Source: Metaclostridioides mangenotii (lineage in GTDB: Bacteria > Bacillota > Clostridia > Peptostreptococcales > Peptostreptococcaceae). From it: a stretch of DNA of 64,000 bases. Where the stretch lies: positions 186,001-250,000 of the forward strand of contig NZ_JAGGJX010000002.1 of NCBI RefSeq assembly GCF_017873185.1. The letters run 5' to 3'. Position 1 is the stretch's first letter, and each line of letters begins with the position of its first letter. Below the pieces are notes generated by a model that was given only the letters and a program-made list of their open reading frames with translations, had not been told where the DNA came from and did no database searches. Shown one piece after another: positions 26,107 to 34,104 of the stretch. The position numbers and the translations under genes are program-made.

Positions 26107-26403
26107 ATGGATATATTCGATGAAAAAGGTATCAAACCAATGTTAATAGCGGAAATGCAAGAGGCGTTTGACTCACCAGATTATATATTTGAATTAAAGT
26201 TGGATGGAATTAGATGTATTGCATATTTAGATAATGATAGTACAGATTTAAGAAATAAAAGAGATTTCAAGTTGATTTCGAGATTTCCAGAACTAGACCA
26301 GTTACATAGATATGTTAATGAAAAATGTATTTTAGATGGAGAACTAATAGCCATGAAAAATGGAGTACCAGACTTTTACGAATTGCAAAGAAGAATTTTA
26401 TAA
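26107..26403 (+). pseudogene. DNA ligase N-terminal fragment
   Basis: MDIFDEKGIKPMLIAEMQEA to motif I ELKLDGIR and ends FYELQRRIL-stop; very close to 20367. AAGAGGTGATTGT precedes the ATG. About 98 aa, lacking most of the adenylation domain. Confidence 0.8.
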
Positions 26404-26518
26404 TCTAACCCTCCTATATTTTAGTACACAAAAATACAAAAGCGTCTTAGATACCACTTATAATAAGTTATATTTAACACACTTTTGTTATCTCTAGCTA
26501 AATTATATTATTAGTAAT

Positions 26519-26773
26519 TTAAACATACTTCCCCGTTGTTATCATAGTTGTTAGTTGATTTCCAGAGTCATTTGTATTTGAAGAAAAATGTTCAAAATGT
26601 ATCCATGGTATTGAGGAGACGTTGAATACATTTGGAGGTAAATCAAGTTGGGGTAATATCCTTGTTACATCCACTTTAACTGTAATTTCGATAGTGGTAC
26701 CTACACTCATAAAATATTGAAAGTATTCTGACCTGTCAAATTCATTAATATCTATTATTTTGTATTTTTCCAT
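26519..26773 (-). pseudogene. Chloramphenicol acetyltransferase gene with internal deletion
   Basis: The first about 39 residues (KYKIIDINEFDRSEYFQYF, TVKVDVTRIL) match the start of type A CAT trimers; the next part (LPPNVFNVSSIPWIHFEHFS to TMITTGKY) matches CAT from mid-protein, normally over 90 residues further on. The catalytic His near the C-terminus is missing. The join keeps the frame, giving an 84-aa remnant with no expected activity. Confidence 0.7.
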
Positions 26774-26944
26774 AAACTATTCCTTTTTTCCTGCTACGCC
26801 ACTTGCTGATTAAATGAACTCTGGTCGCATAATTGTAATAAACATTGATAAATTTCATATAAAAACACCCATTTAAATCTTGTTTCCTCTACAAAAAGTA
26901 TATTATATCCCCTTACAGGAGGGTCAATCTTTGTAAAGAGGCAA

Positions 26945-27598
26945 TTATCTTATTATTATTCTTAATAGTCTACTAATTTCTAGTGCTTGAAGTGGTGTAA
27001 AAATTGCCCCTTCTACATCTTTTAATAATACATCCATTCCTTCTATGTTTGAGCTTGTAAAATCAACATTTTTTAAATTTGTTCCACTAAATACAGAACT
27101 AGTTAAATTGCTATTTTCAACTGCCATAGACTCATTTTTAACTTCTTGAAAAATTGCGCTTTGACAATCACAACCATCAAATAAAACGTCTCTAAATTTT
27201 GAAAATGCGAAATTGGAATATCTACATAGACTATCTTTGAATTTTACGCTCTTAAGCACAGAATCATGGAATATTATACCTGTTAATTTACAGTTGATAA
27301 ATTCAATTCTATAAATCCCACTTTCTGAAAAATTTAAATTAGATAAATTACAGTTTTCAAATACAACATCTGTCATATCAACTTTTCTAAAATCACAATT
27401 TTCAAAATCAACACCTTTAAATATACATGAACTAAATTTAACTCTTACTTTTTCTATATCTCTAATATAAAGATTCTCTATTATTGCATCTTCTACTAGT
27501 TCATCATTATATATGTAGCTGTAAAGCTCATCTTCATATAAATTGTTAATTGCACTAGTTACTATTGGCTTTTTTAATCTTACATTTTTAATTTTTAA
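26945..27598 (-). CDS. Pentapeptide-repeat protein, start codon unclear
   Basis: About 217 codons open. The repeat A(D/N)LxF is seen as VVFENCNLSNLNFSESG, GIIFHDSVLKSVKFKDS, FAFSKFRDVLFDGCDCQSA, SSVFSGTNLKNVDF and others, predicting a right-handed quadrilateral beta-helix. An N-terminal part KKPIVTSAINNLYEDELYSY continues upstream of the ATG at 27376, but no ATG, GTG or TTG is found at its head: TTA at 27598 follows AAGGTGTGA. The start may be lost or non-standard. Some relatives (Qnr type) protect gyrase from quinolones; no evidence here beyond the fold and the adjacent MarR regulator. Confidence 0.65.
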   Translation of the reverse strand, partial: LKIKNVRLKKPIVTSAINNLYEDELYSYIYNDELVEDAIIENLYIRDIEKVRVKFSSCIFKGVDFENCDFRKVDMTDVVFENCNLSNLNFSESGIYRIEFINCKLTGIIFHDSVLKSVKFKDSLCRYSNFAFSKFRDVLFDGCDCQSAIFQEVKNESMAVENSNLTSSVFSGTNLKNVDFTSSNIEGMDVLLKDVEGAIFTPLQALEISRLLRIIIR

Positions 27599-27628
27599 TC
27601 ACACCTTTATTATTTTTTATATCATAAA

Positions 27629-27644
27629 TGTTAGACTTCTAACA
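27629..27644. promoter_or_regulatory. Putative MarR operator, distal
   Basis: TGTTAGACTTCTAACA: TGTTAGA and TCTAACA around CT. The same sequence is at 28126. It sits 31 bases before the pentapeptide-repeat coding frame. Confidence 0.7.
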
Positions 27645-27679
27645 ATATATTTATAAATTTCTTTATTATTTTCATTAAA

Positions 27680-28111
27680 TTAAGGTAAGTTTTCTTCTAT
27701 TTGCGTAAGCAAGGCATTAAGAAAATTAACTTCATTCGAACTTAATCCATCTAAAATTGTGTTGTTTAATTCATCAATTTTATGTTGTATATGATCTGCA
27801 ATATTTATTGATTTATCAGTCAGAACCAATTTCTTTAAACGACAATCCTCTTGTACATTCTCCCTAAGAATGAAACCTTTACGCTCTAAACTTTGCAACA
27901 AACTTGTTACTGATGAACGACGTATATTAAAAACCGTTTCAATATCTCGCTGAAATACATCTCGGTATTTTCCTTTTGTATATACAAAATGAAGAACTGC
28001 TGCCTGTGTACCCGTAACCCCACTTGCAGCAAAAGCATCGTCAAACATATGTCTGAGTTTTCGGTTAATAATCCAAAACTTCCTACTTATTCCTAACTTA
28101 TCAAAATACAT
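27680..28111 (-). CDS. MarR-family transcriptional regulator
   Basis: 143 aa winged helix. Seen: VTGTQAAVLHFVYTKG, DVFQRDIETVFNIRRSSVTSLLQSLERKGFILRE (recognition helix and turn), and the wing EDCRLKKLVLTDKS, followed by a dimerisation helix. ATG at 28111 has AAGGAGG 6 bases upstream; the frame is open to a GTG at 28117. Palindromes TGTTAGACTTCTAACA or nearly so lie both before the gene (28126) and after it, in front of the pentapeptide-repeat gene (27629), so it probably represses itself and that gene. Confidence 0.9.
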   Translation of the reverse strand: MYFDKLGISRKFWIINRKLRHMFDDAFAASGVTGTQAAVLHFVYTKGKYRDVFQRDIETVFNIRRSSVTSLLQSLERKGFILRENVQEDCRLKKLVLTDKSINIADHIQHKIDELNNTILDGLSSNEVNFLNALLTQIEENLP

Positions 28112-28125
28112 ATACACCCTCCTTT

Positions 28126-28141
28126 CGTTAGACTTCTAACA
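28126..28141. promoter_or_regulatory. Putative MarR operator, proximal
   Basis: CGTTAGACTTCTAACA, one base different from 27629, directly upstream of the marR ribosome site. Confidence 0.7.
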
Positions 28142-28181
28142 TATTATAACTTTATAAATATGCGAATGTCAAATAATATCT

Positions 28182-28250
28182 TTGAGACAACCAGTTTTAA
28201 AGGTAATTAGAGAAGATAAATTACCAAATGAGTGTAGAGAGCTAGAGTAA
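28182..28250 (+). pseudogene. DNA ligase extreme C-terminal fragment
   Basis: LRQPVLKVIREDKLPNECRE then LE-stop, followed by the GAGCTAG hairpin at 28239-28266. It lies 108 bases before the polymerase gene, suggesting the ligase and polymerase were neighbours in the original element. Confidence 0.75.
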
Positions 28251-28358
28251 ATACTAGCTCTTTTTTTATAACATTAATTACCGGTATTATTTCACTCGCA
28301 TAATGAATATAATAGAACATAAGTTCAGAACAACAGTTCTGTTATATGAGGTGATTTT

Positions 28359-29597
28359 ATGGAAAGAGTTATATTACATTCAGATATGAACAACTTTTAT
28401 GCTAGTGTTGAATGCTTGTATAATCCATCATTACGAGATAAGCCTCTAGCAGTTAGTCCACAGGGAGATAGTAAATATGGTATTATACTAGCGAAAAACT
28501 ACAAAGCTAAAAAATATAAGGTTCAAACTGGTGATCCAATTTGGCAAGCCAAGCAAAAATGTCCAAATTTAGTAATTGTTCCAGCAAACTATCAGCAGTA
28601 TCTTAGATTTTCAAGATTGGCGATAGATATATATAAAGACTATACAGACAAAATTGAGAGTTTTGGATTAGATGAATGTTGGCTTGATGTTACAGAGAGT
28701 GCAAGATTATTCGGGGACGGAGAGACTATAGCTAATCAAATTAGAGATAGAGTAAAGAAGGAACTAGGGCTGACTGCATCTGTAGGAGTTAGTTTTAATA
28801 AGATATTTGCGAAATTAGGTAGTGATATGAAAAAGCCAGATGCTACTACTATAATAAAGAAGGAAAACTTCAAAGAAAAGATTTGGGGACTACCAGTAGA
28901 AGATCTATTAAATGTAGGTCGATCAACAAAAACGAAATTCTTAAAATACGACATAAACACTATAGGAGATTTAGCATATACAAAGCCAGAGTTTTTAAAG
29001 AAGACTTTAGGCAAAAGAGGTGTAGAACTTTGGAGCTTCGCAAATGGATACGATAATTCTCCCGTAAGTTTTTACAACTCTAGCTCGGAGATAAAGAGTA
29101 TAGGCAATTCTATAACTCTAAAAAGAAACTTAACAACCGATGAAGAGGTTAAGATCGTGCTTTATAAACTTACAGAGAGTGTAACAGAGAGGCTTAGAAA
29201 GCATGGTTTTGTATGTAGTACAGTACAAATAACTATTAGAAATAGTGATTTAGAGTGGTATGAGAGACAAGGAAAATTAACTATTCCATGCTATACCACA
29301 GCAGAGATATTTGACAAGGCATTTGAGCTATTTAAAAAACATCACCAACCTTTTGTGCCTGTAAGAAAGCTAGGGGTTAGAGCATGTAACTTGTCCACAT
29401 CTAACTATGTACAATTGAGTTTTGGCGATAATTTCAAGGAAATAGAGAAACATGAAAAGATTGATAATACTATAGATAAGCTTCGTTATAGATTTGGACA
29501 TTATGCAGTCCAAAGAGGCATTGCTCTAGTAGATACTGAGTTATCACATATAAATCCCACGGAAGAACATGTAATACACCCTACAGCATTTAGATAA
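28359..29597 (+). CDS. Y-family DNA polymerase (DinB/UvrX type)
   Basis: 412 aa translesion polymerase. Palm and fingers: HSDMNNFYASVECLYNPSLR (catalytic Asp), FGLDECWLDVTESARLFGD (catalytic Asp-Glu), ASVGVSFNKIFAKLGSDMKKPD; helix-hairpin-helix LPVEDLLNVGRSTKTKFLK; then the little-finger domain with RVYELT-like TESVTERLRKHGF. The body and DMNNFYA form resemble element-borne Firmicutes polymerases. No obvious clamp-binding end beyond YVQLSFGDNF (a QLSLF-like motif). A degraded relative lies at 50113. Start ATG with GAGGTG upstream; a likely LexA site ACAGAACA-type repeat was looked for without a convincing match. Confidence 0.93.
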   Translation: MERVILHSDMNNFYASVECLYNPSLRDKPLAVSPQGDSKYGIILAKNYKAKKYKVQTGDPIWQAKQKCPNLVIVPANYQQYLRFSRLAIDIYKDYTDKIESFGLDECWLDVTESARLFGDGETIANQIRDRVKKELGLTASVGVSFNKIFAKLGSDMKKPDATTIIKKENFKEKIWGLPVEDLLNVGRSTKTKFLKYDINTIGDLAYTKPEFLKKTLGKRGVELWSFANGYDNSPVSFYNSSSEIKSIGNSITLKRNLTTDEEVKIVLYKLTESVTERLRKHGFVCSTVQITIRNSDLEWYERQGKLTIPCYTTAEIFDKAFELFKKHHQPFVPVRKLGVRACNLSTSNYVQLSFGDNFKEIEKHEKIDNTIDKLRYRFGHYAVQRGIALVDTELSHINPTEEHVIHPTAFR

Positions 29598-29602
29598 CGC
29601 AA

Positions 29603-29632
29603 TTGTAAATATTTTCCTATATTTGCTATAAT
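29603..29632 (+). promoter_or_regulatory. Promoter of the small membrane gene
   Basis: TTGTAA, 18-base spacer, TATAAT, 20 bases before the start codon. Confidence 0.55.
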
Positions 29633-29652
29633 ATATATAAAGGGAGTATATT

Positions 29653-29796
29653 ATGGACTTAACATTGGCTTTAATTGGAATTTTGGGTGGCATTATAATT
29701 ATATTTTTAGGATATGCAGCTAATAGAGAAGATGAAAAAGAGCTAGAACATTTAAAAGAATTACTAGGCATGGGAGCAATAACTGAAGACCAATAA
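29653..29796 (+). CDS. 47-aa membrane protein with SHOCT-like end
   Basis: MDLTLALIGILGGIIIIFLG forms one membrane helix, followed by YAANREDEKELEHLKELLGM and GAITEDQ-stop. The LKELLGMGAITEDQ part resembles SHOCT oligomerisation segments. AGGGAG is 7 bases before the ATG, with a decent promoter upstream. Too short for standard gene finders; partner unknown. Confidence 0.6.
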   Translation: MDLTLALIGILGGIIIIFLGYAANREDEKELEHLKELLGMGAITEDQ

Positions 29797-30053
29797 CCCC
29801 CCAACCAACTTAAAATAATATGGTTATATAGATAAAAATATAATATATATGATACAAAAATATATGTGAATAGCAAAACTTAATATAGACTCCCCTTACT
29901 GTTTTAAGTGGAAACTGGTATATAGCCTTTCAAATGTTAATAAATAGTAAAGTTTTTGAAATAATAATAGATTGGACACAATATGATATTATTTATGTTA
30001 TAATATTAAAAATTGATAAGATTTAAACAAATCTGAATATTGGAGGAGCAAAA

Positions 30054-30956
30054 ATGATACTTACTATTTTAAGAGCAGCACTTGTGGTATTTGGAGGAAT
30101 GCTAGCTATAGTATTTGGCACAGACTACAAGAATGCTAGACAGAGAGGAGAAATAGAAGAAAACATTAGCTTCGGTAAGGGTGCTGTAATTGGATTTTTC
30201 ACTAATTTAGGAGATACACTGGGAATAGGATCCTTTGCGACGTCTATTGCATTGTTTAAGGGACTTAAGGTGAATATACCTGATAAACTGATTCCAGGTA
30301 CTCTAAATGTATGCCATGCCATTCCAATAATATTACAGGCACTGATATTCACAGCGGTTGTAGAAGTAGATCCGCTGACTCTGATAGTATTAGTCGCAGC
30401 GGCAGTAATAGGATCTTATTTGGGAGCAGGTATTATCTCAAAAATGGATGATAGAAAGATCAAGATTGTAATGGGAGTTGCCCTTGCAGTAGCTGCTGTA
30501 TTGATGCTTTTATCACATCCATGGGTAAATATGATTCCAGGAGGTGGAGATGCAACAGGGTTGACAGGAGCTAAGCTTGTTATAGGAACTGTTGGTAATT
30601 TTATTCTCGGGGCATTGATGACTGCTGGGATAGGTCTTTATGGGCCTTGTATGGTGATGGTTTACTTCCTTGGAATGTCGCCAGCGGTTGCTTTTCCAAT
30701 CATGATGACATCATGTGCGTTGCTTATGCCAGTCGCAAGTACGAAGTTTATAAAAGAAAATGCTTACTCTAGAAAACTTTCTCTTCCGATAGCATTTGGA
30801 GGAATATTCGGAGTAATAGCGGCGGTAATGTTTTTCCAAGGGATATCTTTAGATGTGCTTAAGATATTAGTTATTTTAGTAATAACTTACACATCAGTGA
30901 CAATGCTTAGAGCTGGTCTTAAGAAGCCAACTTCTGAAAATACGAAGTTGTTGTAG
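30054..30956 (+). CDS. TSUP (TauE/SafE) family anion exporter
   Basis: 300 aa with about eight membrane helices in two repeats, each with the family glycine-rich loop: FFTNLGDTLGIGSFATSIAL near 48 and FILGALMTAGIGLYGPCMVM near 183. TSUP proteins move sulfite, sulfonate, sulfoacetate or related anions; the substrate is not readable. GGAGGAG precedes the ATG, and TTGGACA / TATGATATT-type promoter elements lie about 85 bases upstream. A single gene ending in a clear terminator at 31003. Confidence 0.9.
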   Translation: MILTILRAALVVFGGMLAIVFGTDYKNARQRGEIEENISFGKGAVIGFFTNLGDTLGIGSFATSIALFKGLKVNIPDKLIPGTLNVCHAIPIILQALIFTAVVEVDPLTLIVLVAAAVIGSYLGAGIISKMDDRKIKIVMGVALAVAAVLMLLSHPWVNMIPGGGDATGLTGAKLVIGTVGNFILGALMTAGIGLYGPCMVMVYFLGMSPAVAFPIMMTSCALLMPVASTKFIKENAYSRKLSLPIAFGGIFGVIAAVMFFQGISLDVLKILVILVITYTSVTMLRAGLKKPTSENTKLL

Positions 30957-31002
30957 AATAAAGGTATCGGTGTTTTGACTTATAATTTCCTATTTACCAT
31001 TA

Positions 31003-31037
31003 ACACCTTTAAAATATATATCTGAAGGTGTTTTTGG
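31003..31037 (+). terminator. Terminator of the TSUP gene
   Basis: AACACCTT / AAGGTGTT then TTTGG, loop about 16 nt. Confidence 0.65.
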
Positions 31038-31218
31038 TATGAAAATAAAAATAATTGTGTATAATATGTACACAGGATTATGGGTTCACGTAATCGTGTT
31101 TCTCCTTACATTTTGCATTATGTATTATATATCATGAAAAGGCATCGCTTTATGTGGTGTTTTTTTATTGTCAATTTTGGGGTAGATAAGACTATCCCTT
31201 TAATCTGGGTATCTATAA

Positions 31219-31311
31219 CAAAAAAAGGATATACAAGACGAGTTGACTCTACTGATAAAAAACTATCTGAAAGATTAAGAAGGATAAGAGCAGATAAATA
31301 ACTGCTCTTAT
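31219..31311 (+). pseudogene. 3' fragment of the 80-aa gene found at 54111
   Basis: AAAAAAGGATATACAAGACG through AACTGCTCTT is nearly identical to 54296-54388, covering KKDIQDELTLLIKNYLKD-stop and the following hairpin. The 5' part of the gene is absent. A frame open across 31080-31301 reads this segment out of frame and is not a gene. Confidence 0.8.
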
Positions 31312-31372
31312 CGTAATGACTACCTGTATTATTAAGTTTACAATCAAAATATAATAGAACATATATTCTGAA

Positions 31373-31482
31373 CAAACTGGTCCTCCTATTCCAGTTGGAA
31401 TGGTAGACATATGCACTTTGTTGACGAAGACACTACAATTAATGATGAACATCGACATGAATTCAATTTACTACTTTAATAG
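31373..31482 (+). pseudogene. YmaF-like fragment, tentative
   Basis: TGPPIPVG then, after a frame change, HMHFVDEDTTINDEHRHEF: spaced His pairs as in YmaF-family proteins. Short and frameshifted, so only a suggestion. The rest of 30957-32118 holds no other gene I can support. Confidence 0.3.
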
Positions 31483-31540
31483 ACAATCCGATAGGAGATT
31501 AGTTACAAGCATTTATTTTTCAATGCTATAGGACATATAA

Positions 31541-31572
31541 AACCCACTTGTAAACATTCAAGTGGTTTATTT
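31541..31572 (+). terminator. Hairpin with T-rich tail
   Basis: AACCCACTTG / CAAGTGGTTT with an 8-nt loop then ATTTTATG. Confidence 0.6.
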
Positions 31573-31627
31573 TATGAAGTGAAGAAATGACTACGCTATA
31601 GACAGTGGAGCAAGCTAAAGACTAGAG

Positions 31628-31723
31628 AAATTACCAGACTATGTAACAGAGTTAGTAGGTAAGGACTTAAAAACTTACGAGTTAATGGTTAAATATTTAA
31701 AAGATAGAAAAATAATACAGTGA
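31628..31723 (+). pseudogene. Amidase C-terminal tail fragment
   Basis: KLPDYVTELVGKDLKTYELM then KYLKDRKIIQ-stop; in frame across 32 codons and homologous to 16804-16896. Confidence 0.65.
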
Positions 31724-32118
31724 GTAAAGTTAGAATATTCGATTAATTTAAAATAATTACTTTTTTATTAAATAAAACAAATAATATTGAAATATTTGTA
31801 GAATATAACAGAAAATTAACGCAAATCTAATAATAATTTTACATATTCTATTTTTTTTAGTATTATAATGAATTTAATTGAAAGAATTTGTCGAATAATA
31901 TGAATTTTGTATTTTTATAGATATTAAAGATATACAAACATTTGCATGCAAATGACAATAAACTAAAAATTAGTAGCGTGGTTAATAAATTTAAAGGAAA
32001 CGTTATTATACTTAACAGTTCATAAAACACTTTATATAGCTTTGTATTATGAAAATTTGTATTAGAAGGAGGGCAATGAACAAAAAATTTAAAATGATTA
32101 ACAAAGGAGAAAAAACTT

Positions 32119-33507
32119 GTGTCAATAATGGAGAAAAAAGTAATCGATGTCGTTGAAATTGAAAAAAACAAAAAAGATCCTAGTCTGAGATCTATGGGTG
32201 CACTCGATATAACATTAATGGGGGTAGGGGCAATAGTTGGTTCTGGTATACTTGTTTTAACAGGTGTAGTTGCTGCTACTACTTCAGGGCCAGCAGTTAT
32301 ATTTTCATTTCTTTTAGCTGCTTTTGTGTGCGGTTTAGTGGGATTGTGTTACGCTGAAGTTGCAGCTACAATCCCAATATCAGGTAGCGCTTATATATAT
32401 ACGTATGCTTCTATGGGTAAATTAGTTGGTTATTTAACTGGTTGGCTATTAACAGGGGTTTATATGACCTGTGTTGCTGCTGTTGCAAGTGGTTGGACAG
32501 GATACCTATCAAATTTACTAAATGGGGTTGGTATTATTATTCCTGAAGCTTTAACGAAAGTTCCAGCTGATGGAGGAGTGGCAAATTTACCTGGAGCAAT
32601 AGCTATTTTACTTGTTACAATTATGTTATCACAAGGAACAAAAGAGAGTAAAAAGTTTAATAATGCTATGGTTGGGATTAAAATATTTGTGATATTATTA
32701 TTCTGTGTAGTTGCAGCATTTTATATCAAACCATCTAATTGGACACCTTTTGCACCATTCGGCATTAAAGGAGTACTCACAGGAGCTTCTACAGCTTTTT
32801 TTGCATTTATAGGTTTTGACATATTAGCAACTTCAGTTGAGGATGTTAAAAATCCACAAAAGGATTTACCAAGGGGTATGGTAGCAACATTAATTGTTTG
32901 TGCGATATTATACGTCGTTGTCTCATTAATAATGACTGGGGTACTTAAATATACTGAATTAAATGTTCCTGAGGCAATGTCATTAGTTTTAGAATCAGTT
33001 GGACAACATGGTGTTGCAGGAGTAGTTTCATTAGGAGCTGTTATCGGTCTTCTAGCTGTTTTATTTGCACTATGTTATGCAGTATCAAGAGTTGTTATGT
33101 CAATGTCTAGGGATGGTTTATTACCAACAAATTTATCTAAATTGAGTTCTAAAGATAGCCCAAACGTAATTATATGGGGGAATGGAATTCTTTGTGCATT
33201 AATAACAGCATTTTTTGATATTCATATCTTAGTAAATATTTCTAATTCGGGAATGTTAATAATTTATATGCTTGTTTGTGCTAGTGTTATAATATTAAGA
33301 AAATTATATCCAAATATAGAGAGATCTTTTAAAACACCATTAGTACCATTTATTCCAATATTATCTATACTAATCTTATTATTTTTATTTGTTAGGCTAC
33401 CATTTGTTGCATTTATACCACTGGTTGCTTGGCTTGTTATAGGATTAATAACATTTTTCTTATATGCAAATAAAAATAGTAATAAAAAGCATAGTTGTAA
33501 TAAATAA
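32119..33507 (+). CDS. APC-family amino acid permease
   Basis: 462 aa (453 from the internal ATG) with 12 predicted membrane helices. Seen: the first-helix motif GVGAIVGSGILVLTGVVAA, PISGSAYIYTYASMGKLVGY, AFFAFIGFDILATSVEDVKN and NPQKDLPRGM, all typical of cationic/neutral amino acid transporters (YfnA-like). AAAGGAG lies 9 bases before the GTG at 32119; ATG 32128 is the alternative. Proton- or sodium-coupled uptake at the cytoplasmic membrane is likely; the amino acid is unknown. Flanked by amidase remnants on both sides. Confidence 0.93.
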   Translation: MSIMEKKVIDVVEIEKNKKDPSLRSMGALDITLMGVGAIVGSGILVLTGVVAATTSGPAVIFSFLLAAFVCGLVGLCYAEVAATIPISGSAYIYTYASMGKLVGYLTGWLLTGVYMTCVAAVASGWTGYLSNLLNGVGIIIPEALTKVPADGGVANLPGAIAILLVTIMLSQGTKESKKFNNAMVGIKIFVILLFCVVAAFYIKPSNWTPFAPFGIKGVLTGASTAFFAFIGFDILATSVEDVKNPQKDLPRGMVATLIVCAILYVVVSLIMTGVLKYTELNVPEAMSLVLESVGQHGVAGVVSLGAVIGLLAVLFALCYAVSRVVMSMSRDGLLPTNLSKLSSKDSPNVIIWGNGILCALITAFFDIHILVNISNSGMLIIYMLVCASVIILRKLYPNIERSFKTPLVPFIPILSILILLFLFVRLPFVAFIPLVAWLVIGLITFFLYANKNSNKKHSCNK

Positions 33508-33629
33508 TATTTAAATGAAACAATAGGTTGTTGCAAATATATGAATTTATATATAGGTAAAACTTAACTACCTATTTATAGGTACATATATTTGATTAAT
33601 ATAATTAATGGTATAAAACAGCAGAGCTT

Positions 33630-33674
33630 ACTATAGTAGATGTAGCAAATTATAAATCTTATACCACGAAAACC
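33630..33674 (+). pseudogene. Amidase mid-C-terminal fragment
   Basis: TIVDVANYKSYTTKT corresponds to MDVVNFKSYTAEN of the endolysin (24007-24780). It runs directly into CCACGAAAACCATATTGAT, the sequence that elsewhere follows the att-like repeats (36.5 kb). A junction of two remnants. Confidence 0.55.
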
Positions 33675-33927
33675 ATATTGATAAAATAAGTCATTACATA
33701 AATTTATAATTTATAAAATACTAACAAAAACATAAATTGAAAATAGAGAAAATATTTTAAATTAAAATTTAATCAGTTAGAGAATATGTTCTTTAACCAA
33801 ATGTCTATTTTATGAATTCTATTGTTTGGTGGTAAAAGTTATCTTTTGAATTTATATTACTATTTGTTTAAAATCAAAAGTGATTAGAGTAATCCCATAG
33901 GGGGAAAATTTATGTCGAGATATAATC

Positions 33928-33959
33928 GTGGATATGATTGTTGAGAATCGTCTCCACCA
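33928..33959 (+). repeat. tmRNA-terminus repeat A1 (att-like)
   Basis: 32 nt starting GTGGATATGATT and ending AATCGTCTCCACCA; the last 11 bases equal the tmRNA terminus CGTCTCCACCA. The upstream bases GAAAATTTATGT match the end of an amidase tail. Confidence 0.7.
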
Positions 33960-33960
33960 T

Positions 33961-33993
33961 TAAAATCCACGATAGAGATATCGTGGATTTTTA
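33961..33993 (+). terminator. Hairpin after repeat A1
   Basis: AAATCCACGAT-AGAG-ATATCGTGGATTTTT; perfect 10-bp stem with T-run. Confidence 0.75.
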
Positions 33994-34054
33994 CTTTATA
34001 GATATAAATTAATTATAAAATTATTTACACGGCTGATTATTTGAATAACTAAAA

Positions 34055-34096
34055 AAGGAGCTACCACTAATTAATTTTTAAACGGTAGCCACTTTT
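34055..34096 (-). terminator. Terminator of the CofE-like gene
   Basis: Minus-strand GTGGCTACC / GGTAGCTCC with T-run, long loop. Confidence 0.6.
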
Positions 34097-34104
34097 ATAA
34101 TTTA

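Noticed and set aside
28359-29597. SOS box in front of the polymerase gene
   Set aside because: ACAACAGTTCTGTT-like bases near 28329 do not give a convincing LexA palindrome by eye.
31080-31301. 73-codon frame after the TSUP gene
   Set aside because: Its end reads a duplicated gene fragment out of frame; no start signals.
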